Notes under the pieces: model-generated
What the model was told of the DNA's origin: nothing
Database searches by the model: none
What the model saw: the letters and a program-made list of their open reading frames with translations, nothing else
NCBI GenBank assembly: GCA_030588935.1
Contig: JAUUWR010000051.1
Coordinates: 1-7,332 of the forward strand
From: a bacterium
GTDB lineage: Archaea > Nanobdellota > Nanobdellia > Pacearchaeales > GW2011-AR1
DNA length: 7,332 nucleotides
Reading direction: 5' to 3'
Shown: positions 1 to 5,858 of the stretch, one piece after another
Position numbering within the stretch: position 1 is the first letter of the stretch
Layout of the letters: every line of letters begins with the position of its first letter
Made by a program: the position numbers and the translations under genes

Positions 1-1182
1 TATTTCTTGCTCAAGCTCTTGATGAAGCTTTTTGGCTGCTATCCTCTCTTCTTCTGTCATATCCTCTCCTTTTTTTCCATATGCTTCTTCCCAGACATCA
101 TTTGCTTTTCGATTCCAGGCCTCATTTATTGCCCAGATTTCTTGTTTTATTTCACTAAGTTTTTTCCATTGTTTTTGGTCTATTGCTTGTTTGTATTCAT
201 CTAATAATCTTATAATTGCTCTTTCAAAATCAGGAAAATCCATATGTTCAAATTGTTCAGGAGCACTCTCTTTCATTTTTTCTTCTTTTGGCATTTTAAA
301 TCTGCCCCTAGTATCTAACCATAAGTCGAGGTTTATCCAGTTCCATTCACATTCATCGCACATTTCTAGTCTTGCTGTAACTTCAAAATCGTCTCCATCA
401 TAAAAATCAATTTCCTGGACAAGAAGTTTTTGAGTTTGTCTCTGGTTTTCAGAGCCAAAAACAGCTTTCATTATATCTTCACATTTGCCTTGGTTCTGCT
501 TAAAATAACGTTCAAAAATTCTTTCAGCATTTACACTTTGTTTAGCTAAAGCATCTGCATTTTCATATGATGGGTCTGTATTAAATGCTTGAGCTAAAAT
601 CTGAATTTCATCTATTTTTCCCTGAATATCTAATTGCTCCTCTGGTCTTTTAAATTCAATATCAAAATGAAGTCTGTAAATTATATCTTCTTCAGTAAAA
701 TCTCTTTCTTTGAATTTTTGTTTAAGTTTTTGCCCCCTTTCTTCAAATTTTTCTTCTTCTTCAAATTCTCTTTTCATAAAAATAGAAGGATGCGCATTAA
801 GTCTTATTTGGATTTTTTTGCCGTCAAAAATTATTTTTCTCCAGACTGGCACATAAGTGTCAAGTTTTGTCTCATACTCTAAACCTTCAACCCAAACCCA
901 TTTTGTTTCTTTTGTTGGTTCCCCTAAAATTGATTTAATCTGTTCTTGTTTTAAAATTCCTCCGTGCATTTTTTCAGTTGCACCCAATATTTCATTTAAA
1001 CTTTCTCTGATAGAACTTATATAAACCAAGAGCTGGACATAATTTATATTTCCTATTTCATATTGCTCTGCATGATGAGTAAGTTTTTGCATTTCTTGGT
1101 CAAGAGATGCTGCTAAGATAATTGGGAGTAAGAATAAAGTTAAGAACACTAATGATATTACTAATAACACTCTTTTTTTCAT
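1..1182 (-). CDS. Secreted protein of unknown function, CxxC-containing, C-terminus cut by window edge
   Basis: The minus strand is open from the ATG at 1182 to the window edge, 394 codons without a stop, so the C-terminus is missing. Residues 1-25 form a signal peptide or anchor: MKKR, then a hydrophobic run to about 22, then AAS, suggesting an extracytoplasmic product. The next part (26-70) looks helical. Residues 94-135 hold aromatic, probably beta-strand sequence (WVWVEG, WRKIIFDGKKIQI). A charged Glu/Lys linker covers about 138-165. Residues 270-290 contain CDEC (C275, C278) followed by EWNWIN, with another Cys at 234; the pair could bind metal or form a disulfide. From 315 onward the sequence is charged and helical, coiled-coil-like. 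I know of no function. The pattern resembles uncharacterised secreted proteins that I recall from DPANN genomes, which is memory and not a search. It is divergent from the gene at 1262. A TATA-like box begins 29 nt before the ATG. Confidence 0.88.
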   Translation of the reverse strand, partial: MKKRVLLVISLVFLTLFLLPIILAASLDQEMQKLTHHAEQYEIGNINYVQLLVYISSIRESLNEILGATEKMHGGILKQEQIKSILGEPTKETKWVWVEGLEYETKLDTYVPVWRKIIFDGKKIQIRLNAHPSIFMKREFEEEEKFEERGQKLKQKFKERDFTEEDIIYRLHFDIEFKRPEEQLDIQGKIDEIQILAQAFNTDPSYENADALAKQSVNAERIFERYFKQNQGKCEDIMKAVFGSENQRQTQKLLVQEIDFYDGDDFEVTARLEMCDECEWNWINLDLWLDTRGRFKMPKEEKMKESAPEQFEHMDFPDFERAIIRLLDEYKQAIDQKQWKKLSEIKQEIWAINEAWNRKANDVWEEAYGKKGEDMTEEERIAAKKLHQELEQEI

Positions 1183-1202
1183 GTTTTTATGTAGTTTTTT
1201 TA

Positions 1203-1211
1203 GTTAATAAA
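1203..1211 (-). promoter_or_regulatory. TATA box for the secreted-protein gene
   Basis: The minus strand reads TTTATTAAC, with its first T 29 nt upstream of the ATG at 1182. Archaeal transcription starts about 25 nt below the TATA centre, so the mRNA should be leaderless. No Shine-Dalgarno site is visible. Confidence 0.6.
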
Positions 1212-1232
1212 ATTAATGTTTTTTTAGAAACC

Positions 1233-1241
1233 TTTATTAAG
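1233..1241 (+). promoter_or_regulatory. TATA box for the small membrane protein gene
   Basis: TTTATTAAG begins 29 nt before the ATG at 1262, the same spacing as the divergent promoter at 1203-1211. A purine stretch, AGAAA, lies just upstream and could act as a weak BRE. The two divergent boxes share a 79-bp spacer. Confidence 0.6.
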
Positions 1242-1261
1242 AATGTTTTTTTTAGTAATAT

Positions 1262-1486
1262 ATGAAAAAAAGTATTCAGTTGGGATTAGAAAATCTTAGA
1301 GACCCAGTTAGAGGGATTTCTTTTGTTATTGCTGTAGCGAGCTTGCTTTTGGCTATTCCTTTTTTATCATATGATTTCACAGGATATACAATTAGTAATT
1401 TAACTAGAAGTGCTTCTAATGTTGTCGGGGTGGCTTTATTTTGTCTGGGATTGATTGGGTTCTTGGTTTATGTTAAGAAAAGGTGA
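1262..1486 (+). CDS. Small two-helix membrane protein, unknown function
   Basis: A 74-residue protein starts at the first ATG, placed exactly where a leaderless message from the TATA box at 1233 would begin. It has two hydrophobic helices, about residues 18-36 (from GISFVIAVASLLL) and 53-70 (VVGVALFCLGLIGFLVY). A short polar loop with Tyr/Thr/Asn lies between them, and a basic KKR C-terminus follows. The charge pattern suggests a hairpin with both ends in the cytoplasm. No family is recognised. A T8 run begins 4 nt after the stop codon and may terminate the transcript. The stop overlaps a possible GTG start (1483) of the next frame, but a separate promoter and ATG for the next gene seem likelier. 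Confidence 0.72.
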   Translation: MKKSIQLGLENLRDPVRGISFVIAVASLLLAIPFLSYDFTGYTISNLTRSASNVVGVALFCLGLIGFLVYVKKR

Positions 1487-1489
1487 TAG

Positions 1490-1529
1490 TTTTTTTTGGG
1501 TTTGTTGTTTTGGGTGGTCTTTTATTTTT
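1490..1529 (+). terminator. Candidate poly-T terminator
   Basis: Eight consecutive Ts (1490-1497) are followed by further T-rich clusters to about 1529, starting just after the stop at 1486. Archaeal RNA polymerase commonly stops at U-rich tracts without a hairpin. If this stretch is coding instead (GTG start at 1483), it would encode a hydrophobic segment. Confidence 0.4.
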
Positions 1530-1542
1530 CTATAATAATGCT

Positions 1543-1550
1543 TTTAAACT
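1543..1550 (+). promoter_or_regulatory. TATA box for the gene starting at 1570
   Basis: TTTAAACT begins 27 nt before the ATG at 1570, close to the 28-30 nt seen at most other genes here. It is the main argument for the internal start. The upstream bases (ATGC) are not a good purine-rich BRE. Confidence 0.45.
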
Positions 1551-1569
1551 TAATGTTATTACTGTAATT

Positions 1570-2040
1570 ATGATATCTAAATGTCTTGAAGTTGAAGAAG
1601 AAAAACTTAGGGGACTTGATAAGGAAGAACCTGAAGAACTTGAAAGAGTAACTTATGGAAACACAACCTTTAGACTTTTAAAGATAGGAGGAAATTATCA
1701 GATTGAAAAAGGAAATAGACAAGAAGTAGTAAATCTTATTGATTATACTAGGTTAGGAATTTCTGTTGAGGGACTTTATAACGCTGAAATAGAAAATGCT
1801 TTTATAAGAATTAAAAAAGCAAGAGGTCATAGTAATAGATTTTATAGAGAAAAAAAAGAATTAGATTTACGAGTAGATGATTCAGATTTAGTGGGATTAA
1901 ATAATGGAGGAGAACCTGACCATCCAACATTAGATAAAGCAATTACTTCTGTTTTAGGAAAGCCTATGAAATTTACAATTTTTCCTAGTAGAGAATTAAG
2001 AAGTCATCTTGATTTTCTTACTATAGATGAGACTGTTTGA
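1570..2040 (+). CDS. Hypothetical soluble protein, 156 residues
   Basis: No family is recognised. The preferred start (ATG 1570) gives a charged, probably cytosolic protein. Residues 6-28 are Glu-rich. A compact mixed alpha/beta region follows (about 29-85: FRLLKIGGNY, VVNLIDYTRLGISVEGLYN). Then comes a basic stretch, IKKARGHSNRFYREKK (about 81-96), an acidic DLRVDDSDL segment (99-107) and a short C-terminal domain ending near IDETV. An alternative GTG at 1483 overlaps the previous stop as GTGA and would add 29 residues forming a membrane-helix-like N-terminus. I prefer 1570 because of the TATA box at 1543 and because the extra segment is T-rich like a terminator. The gene converges on the aminopeptidase gene with only 3 bp between stop codons. 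Confidence 0.75.
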   Translation: MISKCLEVEEEKLRGLDKEEPEELERVTYGNTTFRLLKIGGNYQIEKGNRQEVVNLIDYTRLGISVEGLYNAEIENAFIRIKKARGHSNRFYREKKELDLRVDDSDLVGLNNGGEPDHPTLDKAITSVLGKPMKFTIFPSRELRSHLDFLTIDETV

Positions 2041-2043
2041 TTA

Positions 2044-2931
2044 TTAGTTAGTTGTCACAATAATCCCCTCATGAGTTTTCACAAAAGTATGCTCAGCCTG
2101 TGAAACAGGCTCATGGGACTTTTCAATTAACTGCGGGAAATTATGCAGGATCCCTGCCTGTTCTAATTGTTTTAATGATATTCTTGACATTGCCCCGAAT
2201 TTTTTCTGGATTTCTCTTAATGAAAAAGGAAGGGTTTTATGTTTTTCCCAGGCATAATTGAATATTTTTCTTGCTGTCGGGCTTCTTGGTTTTTTTGGAT
2301 TGATTATGGCGTAAATATTGCTTGGTGGGCCTTCATAGACTTTGCCCTCCCCTGTTGTTGCAAAAGGCTCGATTGCATATGCTCCTGACTGCAGTTTATT
2401 ATTATTATTGTCTGCATAATTTGGAATTGTGATTCCTGCGTGCAGGTCAAATTGGTTTAAAGAATGTCCTGAAAGATTTATTATTGGTGAGAAGCCTTTG
2501 TTTTCAATTGTTTCCTGGATTGTTTCTCCTATTTCACTTAAAGTTGGGTTTTTGTTTAATAAATTGAAGGCATTATTTACTGCTTGTTCTGATGCTTGGA
2601 TTAGTTCTTTATATTTGTTATCTGATGTTAGGTCTAAAGAAAAAGCAGTATCTGCAATAAAGCCTTTTTTATGGATTCCTATATCAACTTTAAGGAGGCC
2701 TTGTGCTTTTGTTTCATCTTCTAGGCTTGGGTTGTAATGGGCTGCTATCTCATTGATTGAGAGACTTACTGGAAAAGCTAATTGTCCGCCAAGTTCCTGG
2801 ATTTTGGCTTCAATTTTCTGAGCAATTTCTAATAAAAGCATGCCTGGTTTGATTAGTTCTTTAGCATAGGCTGTAACTTGTTTTGCGATTTCGCCTGCTT
2901 GTTTGTATGATTGGAGTTCTTTAGCTTCCAT
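2044..2931 (-). CDS. map: Methionine aminopeptidase, type II (archaeal MAP2)
   Basis: It removes the initiator methionine from new proteins in the cytosol and is a two-metal hydrolase of the creatinase/pita-bread fold. The ATG at 2931 gives 295 residues, the usual archaeal length. All five expected metal ligands are visible: D83 (KVDIG), D94 (IADTAF), H156 (SGHSLNQFDLHAG), E188 (AIEPFATTGEG) and E288 (THEGIIVTT, near the C-terminus). The helical insertion typical of type II enzymes lies at about 220-275 (from ARKIFNYAWEKH). H65 in HYNPS matches the conserved substrate-pocket histidine. An in-frame TTG at 2949 would add six residues, but the TATA box at 2953-2961 lies 30 nt before the ATG and favours 2931. 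A four-Asn run (about 175-178) comes from a short AAT repeat in a surface loop. Nothing suggests loss of activity. Confidence 0.97.
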   Translation of the reverse strand: MEAKELQSYKQAGEIAKQVTAYAKELIKPGMLLLEIAQKIEAKIQELGGQLAFPVSLSINEIAAHYNPSLEDETKAQGLLKVDIGIHKKGFIADTAFSLDLTSDNKYKELIQASEQAVNNAFNLLNKNPTLSEIGETIQETIENKGFSPIINLSGHSLNQFDLHAGITIPNYADNNNNKLQSGAYAIEPFATTGEGKVYEGPPSNIYAIINPKKPRSPTARKIFNYAWEKHKTLPFSLREIQKKFGAMSRISLKQLEQAGILHNFPQLIEKSHEPVSQAEHTFVKTHEGIIVTTN

Positions 2932-2952
2932 TTTTAATTTAATAATCAATAA

Positions 2953-2961
2953 CTTATAAAA
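2953..2961 (-). promoter_or_regulatory. TATA box for map
   Basis: The minus strand reads TTTTATAAG, starting 30 nt before the ATG at 2931. This fixes the start codon over the upstream TTG at 2949, which lies too close to the box to be transcribed. Confidence 0.6.
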
Positions 2962-3068
2962 TGTTATGTTTAAAGTGTGATAAGATTTGTTATTAATATA
3001 ATAAAGTTTTGCAAGGGGTTTTTAAAGATGTTGGTTCTTGATTTTTAGTTTTTTTGAGTATATAAATG

Positions 3069-3077
3069 TTTAAAAAA
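3069..3077 (+). promoter_or_regulatory. TATA box for the PAS-like coiled-coil gene
   Basis: TTTAAAAAA begins 29 nt before the ATG at 3098. A second candidate, TATATAAAT at 3059-3067, lies 39 nt upstream and would give a leader of about 10 nt. Either could be used. Confidence 0.55.
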
Positions 3078-3097
3078 TAAAAAGAAGTATAGATTTG

Positions 3098-4129
3098 ATG
3101 GATGAGAAAAAGAAGTATAAAGGTTTTTTTGGCAATATTGAAAGAGTTTTTGATTGGATAACAGATATTCATATGAGGATAACAAATTACCATAATGTTT
3201 GTGATTCTCATAAAAAGGAGTTTGATAGAGCTGAGGAATTTCGTGGTCAAAATCAAAGATTAACTGATAAAGCAGATTATCTTTATGAAAGGGTTTGTGA
3301 ATTAGTTGATAAGAAAGAAGATTTGGAAGAGCAAGTAGAATTTTTTGTTAGTGAAATCGAAAAAAGTGTTGAAGGAAATCCAAAATATCAGAGTTTAGAA
3401 AAAGAAGTGAAGGAATATTCAGTGTTAGTTAAACAAAGAGGAAAATTGATAGATCATTTGAAAGAAGATAAGAAGGGATTAATAAAATTTTCAAATCAGA
3501 TTATAGATAAAATCCCAGAAGCCCTGATGGATTTCCTTAGAGAAAACAAACATTTCCAAAAACAGCCATATATATTTGTTAATTCTAGGGGGAAGATTGT
3601 TGGGCATACTTCCGGGTTTAAGGAGAAATTAAAAATTTCTGGAAAATTAATTGGAGAGAATTGCTATAAATGTTTGGTAAATAGATATTCTCAACTTGAT
3701 GGGGTGACTAATTTGAGGAGTTTTTTTAATACATATGAAGAAAGAGATTTTGATATAAGTATTGAGGACGAAGGAGAAAAAATAAAATTACATTTTATTA
3801 AAGAAGAACCAGTTCTTTTAAAGGGTTTGGATTTAAGGGTTTTGGGAAGAAGCAAATCTATAGATCCAATCGCATTTATTCCTATTCTTGTTAAACCAAT
3901 CAGTAAGATTGGAAGCATTTTTCATCATGATAGAAGTTTGGATGAATTGATAGAGAAACATAAAGAGCAAAGAAAAGAGATTTATCACAGGTTGGTCACA
4001 ATTCATGGTTGGACAGAAAAAAGAATAACAGAAAGAGAGAGCGAACCTGGAGGTTATGATGGGTTAAGGGAAGAATATGAGCATTTTGAAAAAGAATTAA
4101 AGCAAAAACAAAAAAAGGATTCTATTTAA
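3098..4129 (+). CDS. Coiled-coil protein with PAS-like domain, putative cytosolic sensor or scaffold
   Basis: A 343-residue soluble protein with no membrane segment. Residues 1-30 include an amphipathic stretch (FGNIERVFDWITDI). About 35-130 are highly charged heptad-like helices, predicted coiled coil. About 155-245 resemble a PAS fold: PYIFVNSRGKIVGHTSGF, then LIGENCYKCL, matching the family pattern of a strand, a D/N-x-x-G-x-I-V turn, and a later I-G-x-N helix. Cys189 and Cys192 sit where a ligand or redox group could bind. Residues 257-278 are more hydrophobic (FIPILVKPISKIGSIF), and about 280-343 are again charged helix. No kinase, cyclase, methyl-accepting or DNA-binding output domain is visible. 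I infer a dimeric sensor or scaffold; the PAS call rests on pattern alone. An in-frame TTG (3095) precedes the ATG and is unlikely to be used. The 3' end overlaps the opposite gene by 8 bp. Confidence 0.85.
   Translation: MDEKKKYKGFFGNIERVFDWITDIHMRITNYHNVCDSHKKEFDRAEEFRGQNQRLTDKADYLYERVCELVDKKEDLEEQVEFFVSEIEKSVEGNPKYQSLEKEVKEYSVLVKQRGKLIDHLKEDKKGLIKFSNQIIDKIPEALMDFLRENKHFQKQPYIFVNSRGKIVGHTSGFKEKLKISGKLIGENCYKCLVNRYSQLDGVTNLRSFFNTYEERDFDISIEDEGEKIKLHFIKEEPVLLKGLDLRVLGRSKSIDPIAFIPILVKPISKIGSIFHHDRSLDELIEKHKEQRKEIYHRLVTIHGWTEKRITERESEPGGYDGLREEYEHFEKELKQKQKKDSI
4104..4116 (-). terminator. U-rich tract after the small membrane gene
   Basis: On the minus strand a T7 run starts 6 nt after the stop (4122-4124), followed by C... 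no: by a single G and a T5 run. It is a candidate archaeal terminator embedded in the lysine-rich tail codons of the opposite gene. Confidence 0.4.
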
Positions 4130-4379
4130 TCTTCTTTTTCTTTCTCTTTCTTTTTATCAACTTAGTTATGAATTTGATTATTAAAATTAAGATTGTGATT
4201 GCAAGGAAAATTGCAAGCATATAAATTCCTGCAGCAAAAAGAACTGCAACTGCGATGACACTTAAATCTCCGATTGTGTGCATTTTAATGTAGAAAAAGA
4301 TTGTCCAAAGCAATATGAATGCTCCTATGAGCAGCCAGATTATTTTGCCTGCTGTCCAGATTATTTTTTTTGGTTTCAT
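4122..4379 (-). CDS. Small integral membrane protein with polybasic tail
   Basis: An 85-residue protein starting at ATG 4379, with a TATA box beginning 29 nt upstream. Residues about 12-31 (from IIWLLIGAFILLWTIFF) form one membrane helix. About 38-70 are a long hydrophobic stretch (SVIAVAVLFAAGIYMLAIF, then LAITILILIIKFI) that could be one long or two short helices. The C-terminal 15 residues are almost all Lys, Arg and Ile, expected on the cytoplasmic side. No family is recognised and no catalytic residues are visible. It overlaps the convergent PAS-like gene by 8 bp. Whether the two proteins work together cannot be told from adjacency, since they are on opposite strands with separate promoters. 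Confidence 0.75.
   Translation of the reverse strand: MKPKKIIWTAGKIIWLLIGAFILLWTIFFYIKMHTIGDLSVIAVAVLFAAGIYMLAIFLAITILILIIKFITKLIKRKRKKKKIK
4130..4155 (+). terminator. 26-nt pyrimidine tract after the PAS-like gene
   Basis: Directly after the stop codon at 4129 every base to 4155 is T or C, including two T5 runs. It is probably the terminator of the PAS-like gene and lies inside the opposite gene, where it encodes that protein's Lys/Arg-rich tail. Confidence 0.45.
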
Positions 4380-4400
4380 TATTTAATTTATGTTAATAAG

Positions 4401-4408
4401 GTTATAAA
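4401..4408 (-). promoter_or_regulatory. TATA box for the small membrane protein gene
   Basis: The minus strand reads TTTATAAC, beginning 29 nt before the ATG at 4379. A strong inverted repeat (4428-4462) lies just upstream of it. Confidence 0.6.
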
Positions 4409-4427
4409 TTGTTTGTTTTATATTATT

Positions 4428-4462
4428 AAAAATTAGGAAAGATAAATCTAATCCTAATTTTT
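4428..4462. repeat. 11-bp perfect inverted repeat, possible terminator of pcm or operator
   Basis: AAAAATTAGGA (4428-4438) and TCCTAATTTTT (4452-4462) are exact reverse complements separated by 13 nt. On the minus strand the hairpin lies 142 nt after the pcm stop and ends in Us. It also sits 20 bp upstream of the TATA box at 4401-4408. It could terminate pcm read-through, bind a dimeric regulator, or be chance in AT-rich DNA. Confidence 0.5.
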
Positions 4463-4603
4463 TATTCTCTATATCTGGTAATTATCTTCTAAGTTACTCA
4501 CCTTCATAGCTAAAAATGTTTAGAGATAATAGTTAATAAAATAACTTGGGTTAGTGAAACTTCCCAAATTTATGCGTAAAAAAGTAGGGTTTATGTCCTT
4601 GGC
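4463..4603. other. Gene-free stretch with weak inverted repeats
   Basis: Together with the preceding promoter and hairpin this forms the longest gene-free region (4380-4603, 224 bp). I see no credible ORF, tRNA or C/D-box motifs. Two weaker inverted repeats are present. ATTATCTTCTAA (4481-4492) faces TTAGAGATAAT (4520-4530) with one unpaired base, and TTGGG (4546-4550) faces CCCAA (4563-4567). A small structured RNA or the 3' UTR of pcm is possible but unproven. Confidence 0.3.
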
Positions 4604-5302
4604 TTATATTTTATCTTTAATCAAAGGCACAAAAACAAATCCAGGATATTCTTTGAGTTTTGTCTCTTTTAATTCTCTTTTAATCTGGAAGATTGAATTT
4701 TTTACAGGGCAGACCATGATTCCTCCGAATTTTAATTGTGAAATTAGTTTTTGAGGGATTTCATTAGCAGAAGCGCTTATTAGGATTCTGTCAAAAAGTG
4801 CCTGCGGTTTTAGGCCTTTTGAGCCGTCTGCGCAGATTATTTTTATGTTTTTGTAGTTTTTTAAAACTTGTTTTGATTTGTCTGCTAATTCTTTTATTCT
4901 TTCAATTCCAAATATTTGAGAGTTTTTTGATATGTTGTTTATTAGAGCAAGAACATATCCGCTTCCTGAACCGATTTCTAGGATTTTTATATTATTTTTA
5001 TCTAATATCTTTTTATTAGTTCCTCTTTTTGGGTTTAGGTCTCTCTCATCAATTCTTAATTTTTGAATATTATTAGTTTTATTATTAGATTCAGGTAATT
5101 CTAATAAATTTAACATAAATGCAATTGTATATGGCTGGGAAATTGTCTGGCCTTGGCCGATTGGTAAAGGTTCGTCTTCGTAAGTGTATTGTTTTAGGTT
5201 TTTGTCAATGAAATCTTCTCTTTTGATTTTTGAGAATGCGTTTAGGATTTTATCTGAGAAGCCTTGATGTTCTAATGATTTTAATAGGGATTGTTTGTTC
5301 AT
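4604..5302 (-). CDS. pcm: Protein-L-isoaspartate O-methyltransferase
   Basis: This cytosolic SAM-dependent enzyme methylates abnormal L-isoaspartyl residues to start repair of aged proteins. The 232-residue protein shows the family motifs in order. The substrate loop PLPIGQGQTISQP is at 45-57. SAM motif I, ILEIGSGSGY, is at 107-116. GIER (132-135) carries the acidic residue expected to bind the SAM ribose. ICADGSKGL is at 156-164, FDRILISASANEIP at 170-183 and KFGGIMVCPV at 191-200; the FVFVPL strand (222-227) closes the domain. Typical enzymes are about 205-220 residues. The excess is an Asn/Lys-rich insertion at about 70-104, between the helix ending LLEL and motif I, where most relatives have only a short turn. 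The reading frame stays intact. The ATG at 5302 fits a TATA-like box beginning 28 nt upstream. It is divergent from the gene at 5386. Confidence 0.95.
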   Translation of the reverse strand: MNKQSLLKSLEHQGFSDKILNAFSKIKREDFIDKNLKQYTYEDEPLPIGQGQTISQPYTIAFMLNLLELPESNNKTNNIQKLRIDERDLNPKRGTNKKILDKNNIKILEIGSGSGYVLALINNISKNSQIFGIERIKELADKSKQVLKNYKNIKIICADGSKGLKPQALFDRILISASANEIPQKLISQLKFGGIMVCPVKNSIFQIKRELKETKLKEYPGFVFVPLIKDKI

Positions 5303-5323
5303 GGTTAATTATAATAAATAGGA

Positions 5324-5333
5324 CTATAAAAAG
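5324..5333 (-). promoter_or_regulatory. TATA box for pcm
   Basis: The minus strand reads CTTTTTATAG; the TTTATAG core begins 28 nt before the ATG at 5302. It faces the plus-strand box at 5353-5360, only 19 bp away, so the two polymerases may compete. Confidence 0.55.
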
Positions 5334-5352
5334 ATTAGTTTGGGTGAAAAGA

Positions 5353-5360
5353 TTTAAAAA
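5353..5360 (+). promoter_or_regulatory. BRE/TATA promoter of the 101-residue protein gene
   Basis: TTTAAAAA is preceded by the purine-rich GAAAAGA, a good BRE. The box begins 33 nt before the ATG at 5386, predicting a leader of only a few nucleotides. The 13-mer AAAGATTTAAAAA is repeated exactly in front of the gene at 5859. Confidence 0.65.
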
Positions 5361-5385
5361 CCCATTTCTTTTCTTGCTCTTTAAG

Positions 5386-5691
5386 ATGAAAGTTCGAAGA
5401 CTAGAAGCAAAAACCAAAATTTTTCAAATACATAGGGATAAACAGAGTTTTCTTTCAGATGAAAGGGTCGGTTTTTTTATGACTGAACCTTTTCTTGTAG
5501 GAGTTGGTTGCGGTGGGGGAAGTGGACTGAGAGAGATTGCTGAAACTGCGAGAAAGGCACAAAAGTCAGATTATAGAGTTATATTAATAAAACAGCATAT
5601 TCCTGGAACAGACTATTATCCTTTACACCCTGAAGAATATGGATACTTTACGAGAGAACTTCTTTCTGCTTCAAATAAACTTGAAAACTAG
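5386..5691 (+). CDS. Hypothetical protein, 101 residues, glycine-rich loop
   Basis: No family is recognised. The ATG at 5386 is chosen because a strong BRE/TATA (5347-5360) lies at the right distance. The frame is open further upstream, but that part runs through the promoter and antisense to pcm. The N-terminus is basic (MKVRRLEAKTK). A hydrophobic segment FFMTEPFLVGVG leads into GCGGGSG (41-47), then a helix, LREIAETARKAQK (48-60), a strand, RVILIKQ (64-70), and a Pro/Tyr-rich region to about 86. The Gly loop followed by a helix recalls nucleotide-binding loops, but no Walker lysine follows, so I make no functional claim. The protein is probably cytosolic. T-rich tracts follow the stop codon. 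Confidence 0.68.
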   Translation: MKVRRLEAKTKIFQIHRDKQSFLSDERVGFFMTEPFLVGVGCGGGSGLREIAETARKAQKSDYRVILIKQHIPGTDYYPLHPEEYGYFTRELLSASNKLEN

Positions 5692-5692
5692 G

Positions 5693-5731
5693 TTTGTTTT
5701 ATTTTAGGAAAACTAAGTTTTTTGATTTTTT
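5693..5731 (+). terminator. T-rich terminator region
   Basis: T clusters at 5693-5705, 5718-5723 and 5726-5731 follow the stop at 5691 by a few bases. GAAAACTAAGTTTT between them is partly self-complementary. This suits an archaeal U-tract terminator separating the gene from the next one. Confidence 0.4.
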
Positions 5732-5828
5732 AAAGAGTTGAGGAGTTGGGGTTTGTTCATGATTTATATAAGAAATAGCAATATAAAAACTATAAGGTTT
5801 GATCAATAAGATTATTAAAGTAGAAAGA

Positions 5829-5836
5829 TTTAAAAA
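5829..5836 (+). promoter_or_regulatory. BRE/TATA promoter of the 139-residue protein gene
   Basis: TTTAAAAA with upstream GAAAGA begins 30 nt before the ATG at 5859, so the message should be leaderless. Another AT-rich box, TTTATATAAG, lies at 5763-5772 but has no good start codon at the matching distance, apart from a TTG at 5799. Confidence 0.65.
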
Positions 5837-5858
5837 TACCATCTTTAATTTGTTTAAT

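Noticed and set aside
7..882. Plus-strand open frames at 7-204, 32-403 and 634-882
   Set aside because: They are antisense to the long secreted-protein frame on the minus strand. Their products are Phe/Ser-rich, as expected from the complement of Lys/Glu-rich codons, and no promoter precedes them.
2429..2737. Plus-strand frame of 102 codons inside map
   Set aside because: It lies wholly antisense to a clearly functional methionine aminopeptidase.
2993..3256. Minus-strand frame of 87 codons
   Set aside because: It is antisense to the start of the PAS-like gene and the promoter region, has odd composition and no promoter at the right spacing.
3691..3918. Minus-strand frame of 75 codons inside the PAS-like gene
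   Set aside because: Antisense shadow with no promoter and no recognisable sequence.
4554..5019. Plus-strand frames at 4554-4754 and 4798-5019
   Set aside because: Antisense to pcm, whose conserved motifs are intact on the minus strand.
5025..5055. Pcm insertion contains ERDLNPK, similar to peptides produced by translating tRNA genes
   Set aside because: Such peptides arise from a tRNA T-arm, but the DNA here lacks a GGTTCRANNCC-type T-loop and no acceptor stem or anticodon arm could be paired. Probably chance.
5423..5570. Gly-rich loop GCGGGSG as a nucleotide-binding P-loop
   Set aside because: No lysine-Ser/Thr follows the glycines and no Walker B strand can be seen.
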